64,000 bases of DNA from Conus ventricosus (lineage: Eukaryota > Mollusca > Gastropoda > Neogastropoda > Conidae). The notes under the pieces are model-generated. The model ran no database searches. It was not told the DNA's origin and saw only the letters and a list, made by a program, of their open reading frames with translations. The DNA is taken from positions 18,217,315 through 18,281,314 of the forward strand of contig CM031622.1 in NCBI GenBank assembly GCA_018398815.1. The letters are read 5' to 3'. This document shows positions 58,331 through 64,000 of this stretch, one piece after another (position 1 is the stretch's first letter; the number at the start of each line of letters is the position of its first letter). Position numbers and translations under genes: made by a program.

Positions 58331-59987
58331 GAATGCACAGGCATCCACTTCTGTGCCTGTAACTGTAAAAAAAACAAACTTCAAATGATGTATAAGAGTT
58401 TCAAAACAACAGCCATGGCACAAAAAAAAACAAAAAAAGTCTTTCATGTCATCATTGTGCAAGAATCAAAAGTTCATTGATTCTGAACATACATCATGAG
58501 ACACAGACCTATTTTCAATCAGTGCAGAACTGAATGTTCCTGGGAATATACAATGTAATGTCTACTTCCATCCCTTATCCAAAGATATCCCACGTCTACA
58601 TACAAAAAATTCCTCATCAAATGTGTTTTGTTACGTCCCAGGTAACCAACTCAGAGCCCTATCAGGCCTGTCACCACATTAAAAAAAAAATGAAGTCATC
58701 CCCACCCACCAAAAATCAAGACATAACACACACACTATACATACATGCATTCAAAACAAGTCAATTTCAACACTGAAATCCCAACGACGGACAAAACTAG
58801 AGCATGTTGAGCATGCTAGCCATCTGTTCCAGATGTTTCTAGGGAGACACACAGAGCCGAAGACCCATTTCACGATCTTCAACCTTGAAAATGATACAAG
58901 ATTCGGTCATAACATACTATGGCACAACTATGAAGCATCCAGCACACCACACCTGGACATCTCTGATGCCCATACCTTTATAACAAACACCTGGTCCTGT
59001 CCTTCATGTCATGCCATTCCTGATAATGCACCAACAGGACATCCTAACACGGCAATACATGTTTTGATCTCCCCCAAACATACAGTGTATCTGCTCACAG
59101 GATGCTATTCTTCCAGCTAAAATCCAGAGCCCAGACAGACTCAGAGCGGTTGCCCCTTAGACTTCATTCTATGGATAAAGAATGCCAACTCCCCAAAAAA
59201 ATTTTGCTCTAAGAAAAAAAAAATTAAGCAAAAAATCTCCCCAAAAACATATGGCTGCCTTCAGCTGAGCCCCAGTCAAGTCCAAACTGGACTGATTTCA
59301 GGGAGGGGGACAATGCAAACAATAGAAAACATCCATGTGAAATAATGTGGGAAGCCCAAGGGACAGGAGGAGGCTTCAGAAAGGAAGATGGCTAATTGTG
59401 CATCTACCTTCCCCGCCTCCCTACAATCTTTCTTTTCAAACACTGTTGTTGCAATCATCATGTGTCAAACATTCCAAACTGTACACCCATTTCCCCTTCA
59501 ACTGTTAAGTTCAGAAGATAACTTCATTTTTCCCTTTTTTTTTTTTTTTTTTTTTTTTGTTTGGTGACAAGAAAAGAAAACGAATCTTTTTATTCTACAG
59601 ACATCCATGAGGAACATGTATCCACGAGAGAAAAAGCAGAAATTGCACAAGCACAAACAAAACACATACACACACACACACTCACACACCACCAAGACAC
59701 TGGTATCCTTACAAGTGTTGTCAATGATATGGATAGCACCCTGGGGTACACTCACCACTGCCATGTCTAAAGACATGCCCACACTTCCTTCATTATTCCC
59801 CACACTCCCTCCCGGTCCTAATCTATACACACCCGTCTTTGACTCTATTAAAAGAATGTATCAGGCAACAATATATTCCATTCACTGCAGGTGGGATGGA
59901 GAACAGTTAACCTCAGCTGTCAATGCCTTCCTAATCTCCGTCTTGCCAACGCAGAATGCTGGAAATATTCCATAACATTTTGTTCTT

Positions 59988-60025
<38 letters not shown>

Positions 60026-60050
60026 CACACACACACACACACAAATCAGA
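58331..60050. other. Non-coding part of block B
   Basis: Aligns with 7910-9720 of block A. Contains a T run (59534-59559) and CA arrays at about 59666-59690 and 59991-60042. A LINE/SINE-tail fragment lies at 58650-58690. No gene supported. Confidence 0.7.
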
Positions 60051-60054
60051 TTCT

Positions 60055-60174
60055 TCACCAGCACCTTATGATCAGATCTTCATCATCAAAGCTGCCTTTG
60101 GATGTGGAGTTATCAACATTCTCTAGATGAACACAGACAGTGCCAAATGGAAAATATTTCAGTGCATGAAAATA
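60055..60174 (-). CDS. Exon of an unidentified gene (FPFGTVCVHLE peptide)
   Basis: On the minus strand a 3' splice site (GTAAACTTTCAG) precedes 60174. The open frame encodes YFHALKYFPFGTVCVHLE, then NSTSKGSFDDEDL, and stops at 60055. The block-A copy is damaged and ends at the edge of the 6.6-kb insert, so this block gives the better reading. I do not recognise the protein; the acidic FDDEDL end could be a genuine C-terminus. Confidence 0.5.
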   Translation of the reverse strand, partial: YFHALKYFPFGTVCVHLENVDNSTSKGSFDDEDLIIRCW

Positions 60175-60239
60175 CTGAAAGTTTACAAGTAGGTTCCACC
60201 AGTTACACCTGAATATAAGTTTTTACTATAGTCTGGTGG

Positions 60240-60348
60240 CATAACACTTCTGTGGCACTCTCATAGTCTGGCAGAGCACTGCTGCAGCACAGCCATCAAA
60301 CGCACCACATTTGAAAATGTTCACAAAAAGCAGGAAACATTCTGGATC
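60240..60348 (-). CDS. Exon of an unidentified gene (DGCAAAVLCQTM peptide)
   Basis: The minus-strand frame encodes LEDPECFLLFVNIFKCGAF and then DGCAAAVLCQTM, leading after one indel to MPPDYSKNLYS. It ends before a good donor (TTCAG then GTGTAACT, about 60210-60200; blocks A and B differ in length here). The peptide is mildly hydrophobic and Cys-rich. It probably belongs to the same gene as the exons at 60055-60174 and 60954-61040. Confidence 0.5.
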
Positions 60349-60953
60349 TTCCAGGAAGTTGAACTATCCTGATGGTCTCAGTGGGTTTGGGCTACACATC
60401 GTCCATCAATTGTGACGGCTCAGTTCTCAACACTTCCTATTTGTTCCATCCCGTTTTGATCATGTCTACATTTGGATGCATGTGTAAGACTAAGAATGTG
60501 GCACTCGTCTTATGTCCACAATAAATTGAATAAAACAAATGCCAGCACTTGCAAAAAACTTCTTCATGATGATGAAACCCCTAAACTAAACTGAACAGAG
60601 TTCATACATGTATGTGTCTATAACTGCACTCTTTGGTGTGCACTGTTCTTATGCCAGAACATATGAAACACACATATACATACAAGTCAAGATGTTGTGA
60701 GTGCGTGTTACTTCTTGAACTCTCTGACTCTCCCTCTCCTTTTCCGTTTTATATTCATATCCAGCTCTACCCTTTTAAGTAGACCCATATTTGTTATGCA
60801 AAACACACACAACCAAACACACACATTCACATACACACACACACACACTCTCTCTCTCTCACACACACATACACAGACACACACACACACAATGATTTTT
60901 GGGATCAAGCCAATATTTGAAGCAGCAGCCCAAATGAAGATCTCAATACTCAC

Positions 60954-61040
60954 AATGACAAAATCAACAGCTGAGTCTTCAGAATCTTTCCTGATGCAGT
61001 CCATCATCTCAGTGGAAAGTCTTTGTGGTGTTGGGTTCAT
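60954..61040 (-). CDS. 87-bp exon of an unidentified gene
   Basis: On the minus strand the 3' splice site TTTTTTCTTCACAG precedes 61040 and the 5' splice site GTGAGT follows 60954. The exon is 29 whole codons: MNPTPQRLSTEMMDC, then IRKDSEDSAVDFVI. Clean splice sites, open frame and preserved peptide in block A argue for a real exon. Function unknown. Confidence 0.55.
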
Positions 61041-61044
61041 CTGT

Positions 61045-62150
61045 GAAGAAAAAAATGAAACACCTGCAATAGCACTAATCACAGCAATGTGTGCAAAACA
61101 AATGGTTGTCTGAAAAAAAATCATTCAAGCTTTTCTTTGAAAAGGGTTTTGGCATTTTGATAAGTTCTGGGATGATGGTTTTCATCTTTAAAAATTTTTA
61201 TGGAAATCTCTTTTTTGTGTGTTTTTTTGAAAAAGACATAATCAGTCATCATGAAGGAGCACAAACAAAACCAATCAGTAGTAATGTTAAAACAAACTAA
61301 AAATGTTCAACAACAAACATTTTTCTGTTAAAGAAACAAATATTCAGTGTTACATTTTGCACACTACAATCTCAGTACAGATGGCCTATGTATGCTGCAA
61401 TAAGACTGTTCACTTTAAAATGATGATGAAACAGCAAGGATGAAAACAGTATTTTTTTTTTAAAAGAGGAGATTGGCCAAGGTCTGGGGCCAGCGTAGGC
61501 CCCAGTGGGGTCCAAGGACAATGTCTCAGCGGTGGTCAGGGGCAGAGCCCCCTGAAGCTGAAGCATATTTTGTATTAATAAAGCATAATAAATCTTTAAA
61601 AATCACTTTCTTGCTTCTAAACAACTCATTCTATAAAACAACTGTTAACACCATATAGACTGAGATTGATGTGAAAAACAAACAAAAAAAACTATATCAT
61701 TGAGAGAAAGCTCACATTTAGTATGATGAATCCAAAGAGTTGTAGCTGGAGAAAATTAGACACACGGTGCTTTCGGGACATAAAGACTAAGGCCTGTAGA
61801 TAAGTAAATCAGAGTGGGAATAAAAGTAAGTAAATCAGAGTTGGAATCAAACTACCATTGGAAATGGGAATATGTAGAAAAATCAGATTGGGAGTCAAAC
61901 TATCATTGGAAAAGAAACATAGATTGTTGCATACCCCAAGATCTTAACACATGCTGTAATGGGGTGGTAAACACACACATTTTCCACCTCCGCCCTGGTA
62001 CCCAGCAGAAGCGGCGGTCCTTGTAAGTTGTATCCCTGGTGACGACCAATCTAACATACATATATATGCAAACATTACTTATTCAGTTCACCTCCCTCCA
62101 TCTCAACCCCGACTATGCCTGTCGACTGGGCTTTTGCCTTTTTGCTAAAA
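61045..62150. other. Intergenic or intronic sequence of block B
   Basis: Aligns with 17320-18380. It holds the GC-rich palindromic repeat at 61467-61565 (GGGGCCAGCGTAGGCCCC) and A-rich tracts. A short ORF at 61814-62026 is not kept in block A. Confidence 0.65.
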
Positions 62151-62153
62151 AAG

Positions 62154-62427
62154 GATCTGATATCAGGACCAGAAGACTTTCGTTACTGTGCCTGTGTGGA
62201 TACCGTGGACACAAGTGGCAGGTGTGGATCTGAGTTTTGATGACAAGTACTTTCACAAGTCCCTGGAAGGCAGACAACAAGTGATTGGATGCCATGAATC
62301 TGCAGGAAGTCTGCTTCCCATTCTTGACAACATTACTGCTGAAAAAGAGGGTCAGAAAGTGACTGACTGGAGAGTCTGGGTTGAACAGTTCAGTGATACT
62401 GATAGTCAGTCCTTTCTCACACAATAG
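62154..62427 (+). CDS. Terminal exon of an unidentified gene
   Basis: A pyrimidine stretch, a CTAAA branch-point-like motif and AG (62152-62153) precede the exon. Read with one correction near 62207-62226 (block A keeps that part open), it encodes PEDFRYCACVDT, HKWQVWYLSFDDKYFHKSL, then IGCHESAGSLLPILDN and WRVWVEQFSDTDSQSFLTQ. It closes with two TAG codons (62425-62430). An AATAAA signal lies at 62562-62567. The composition and agreement between the blocks support a real C-terminal exon of about 90 residues; I do not recognise the family. Confidence 0.6.
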
Positions 62428-62561
62428 TAGTCAAACTTTGGGTAGACAGAGGTTTCCTGAGAATGGTAAACATGGTTTTGAAGTGGTCACATTCCCATTT
62501 CTTATCCTGCAATGGGGACAGAATGCCACTTCATGTCTAAACATCTGTGGGACTAATCTTA

Positions 62562-62567
62562 AATAAA
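62562..62567 (+). terminator. AATAAA polyadenylation signal
   Basis: Lies 135 bp beyond the stop codon of the plus-strand terminal exon. The matching site in block A is altered (AAATAATTG). Confidence 0.5.
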
Positions 62568-62630
62568 TATTAGCGAACCGCCCGAGAAACTGACAAACGG
62601 TTACAAGACAAAAACACAACGCGTTTCGAG

Positions 62631-64000
62631 GTCGATTTTGAATCAAATATCACTCCTAAATCCTTTTCCTCTGTACAAGTATCTAAAACATGCTTGGATG
62701 AGACATGAGTTATTTCATATCCTTTGTTTGGATTATCATACCCTGCATGCATAACCTTGCATTTCCCTGCATTAAAGTATAGATTCAACTTCTCTGACCA
62801 TTGTATGAGTTTGTTTATATCATTTTGCAGTATATCTGAATTCTGGGAACGATTATACACTTTAGCATCATCTGCAAATATCTTGCATGTACTCTGTATG
62901 TCATCTGGGAGATCATTTATAAAAATTGTAAAAGTACTGGGCCCAGGATACTTCCCTGGGGAATACCACTTTAAACATCAATGTTTGAGACTATTTTGTT
63001 CCCACCCGCAACCTTTGAGATCTTCCCTTCAAAAAGTTTTTTCACCCACTGTAGTAATTTCTTGTTATCCCATAAGCTTCCATTTCAAGAAGTAGCCTTT
63101 TATGCAGCACAGAGTCAAATGCCTTTCTAAAATCTAAGTAAATGATATCAAATGCCTCTTTGACTTCTAAAAGTTGTGTAAAATCATCCATCACATCTAA
63201 CAACTGGGTCATGCACGAACGCCCTGTCCTGAACCCGTGTTGGCACTCTGTGAAAAGATTGGAATCTGTCATATGTTTAACCACGGCGTCCCTCACAATC
63301 TGCTCTAAAATTTGGCATTATATACATGTCAGGCTCACTGGTCTATAATTACCAGGGTCGGATCTTGTGTGCTTTTTGTAGACAGCAATGACCTCAGCTG
63401 TTTTCCAATCTGATGGGAGTTCCCCAGCTTCTAAGCTTTTATTGAATAAAATTGTAAGAAGAATGGCTAGTTCCTGATACAGCTCCTTGAGCACTCTGGC
63501 TGGAACCCTATCTGGCCCCTTAGCCTTGTTTACATCCACATTTTCAGTATATTTTTCACAGCTTCTACTGTAATAACTAAGTCTGAGCTATATGCAGGAG
63601 CCTCCTTAGCAATTAGTGGTAAGTTGTCTGTATTTTCTTTGGTAAACACACTAGCAAAGTACTCATTCAAAACACTGGCTTTGTCCTGATCGTTGGTAAC
63701 CATGTTACCTTGCTTATCTTTCAATGAGCTAACTCCAGAACACATTTTAAGTTTAGAGTTTATATATTTCCAAAACATTTTCGAATTTAGCTTACAGTTT
63801 TTGGCGATTTCTTTTTCATGTTCCTTCGTCTCACTCCTCAATTTCTTGCTACAATAATTTCTTACTTCTATGTAGTCCTAATATCGTTTGCCTGCCTTCA
63901 ACTTAATCTTTCTTTCTTTTTTTACCTTGTTTCTTAATGCTTGTGACATCCATAAGGTCTATACTTTTTCTTCCTATTGTTAAAACCTCTTCTTTTCGGT
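62631..64000 (-). mobile_element. CR1/Jockey-like LINE, second copy, cut at both ends
   Basis: Closely matches 19925-21320. Minus-strand reverse-transcriptase pieces include GPDRVPARVLKELYQ (about 63510), ECQHGFRTGRSC (about 63245), AFDIIYLDFRKAFD (about 63155) and the Asp-rich active site near 62880. This copy is better preserved than the first: the AFDSVLHKRLL block is intact. Its 3' end is missing: at 62630 the sequence joins GTTTCGAGGT of the flanking DNA directly to the middle of the C-terminal tail. The 5' part runs off the window. Confidence 0.9.

Overview
This is eukaryotic DNA from an invertebrate metazoan. The mix of CR1/Jockey-like, I-like and Gypsy retroelements, tRNA-headed SINEs, long CA/GA microsatellites and a C2H2 zinc-finger locus fits a lophotrochozoan, most simply a mollusc; that placement is an inference. 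There are no operons, rRNA genes or CRISPR arrays. Two runs of N (1108-1207 and 40501-41500), long poly-C/poly-G tracts and many single-base indels point to an error-prone long-read assembly.

The dominant architecture is a large direct duplication. Block A (about 1208-21300) recurs in the same order and orientation as block B (about 50933-64000, cut by the window end). Each block carries, left to right: an RNase H-bearing LINE end (minus), a tRNA-headed composite repeat, a long non-coding stretch, a ten-finger C2H2 zinc-finger gene (minus), microsatellites, small exons of an unidentified minus-strand gene, a terminal exon of an unidentified plus-strand gene, and a CR1/Jockey-like LINE (minus). 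A third partial copy, C (37067-39970), lies between them. The copies differ by presence or absence of inserts: a 6.6-kb block only in A, a SINE and a TTAA-flanked element only in C, a 0.5-kb tandem duplication only in B. The copies differ far more by indels than by substitutions, so uncollapsed haplotypes are as likely as a true segmental duplication.

The middle (22-50 kb) is mostly transposons. It holds two LINE copies (27.7-29.3 and 30.0-31.5 kb), the second flanked by an approximately 50-bp target-site duplication, a 1.7-kb array of 41-bp repeats, and a Gypsy/Mag-like LTR element whose pol is interrupted by a 311-bp TTAA-type element. It also holds a terminal-inverted-repeat element of about 3.6 kb with another LINE nested inside, and a locally duplicated stretch at 48.2-52.8 kb. 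Probable host coding sequence is sparse: two phase-compatible exons of an unidentified gene at 23.6-24.7 kb (minus), a THAP-domain first exon at 29.46-29.66 kb (minus), and a single-pass membrane protein with two PPxY motifs at 42.3-42.9 kb (plus).

I did not find a convincing new multi-gene system. The most distinctive observations are the two TTAA-targeted non-autonomous elements, one with empty sites visible in the same window; a small element whose inverted ends each carry an outward-facing consensus 5' splice site; and a 3'-terminal sequence shared by an I-like LINE and many dispersed fragments.
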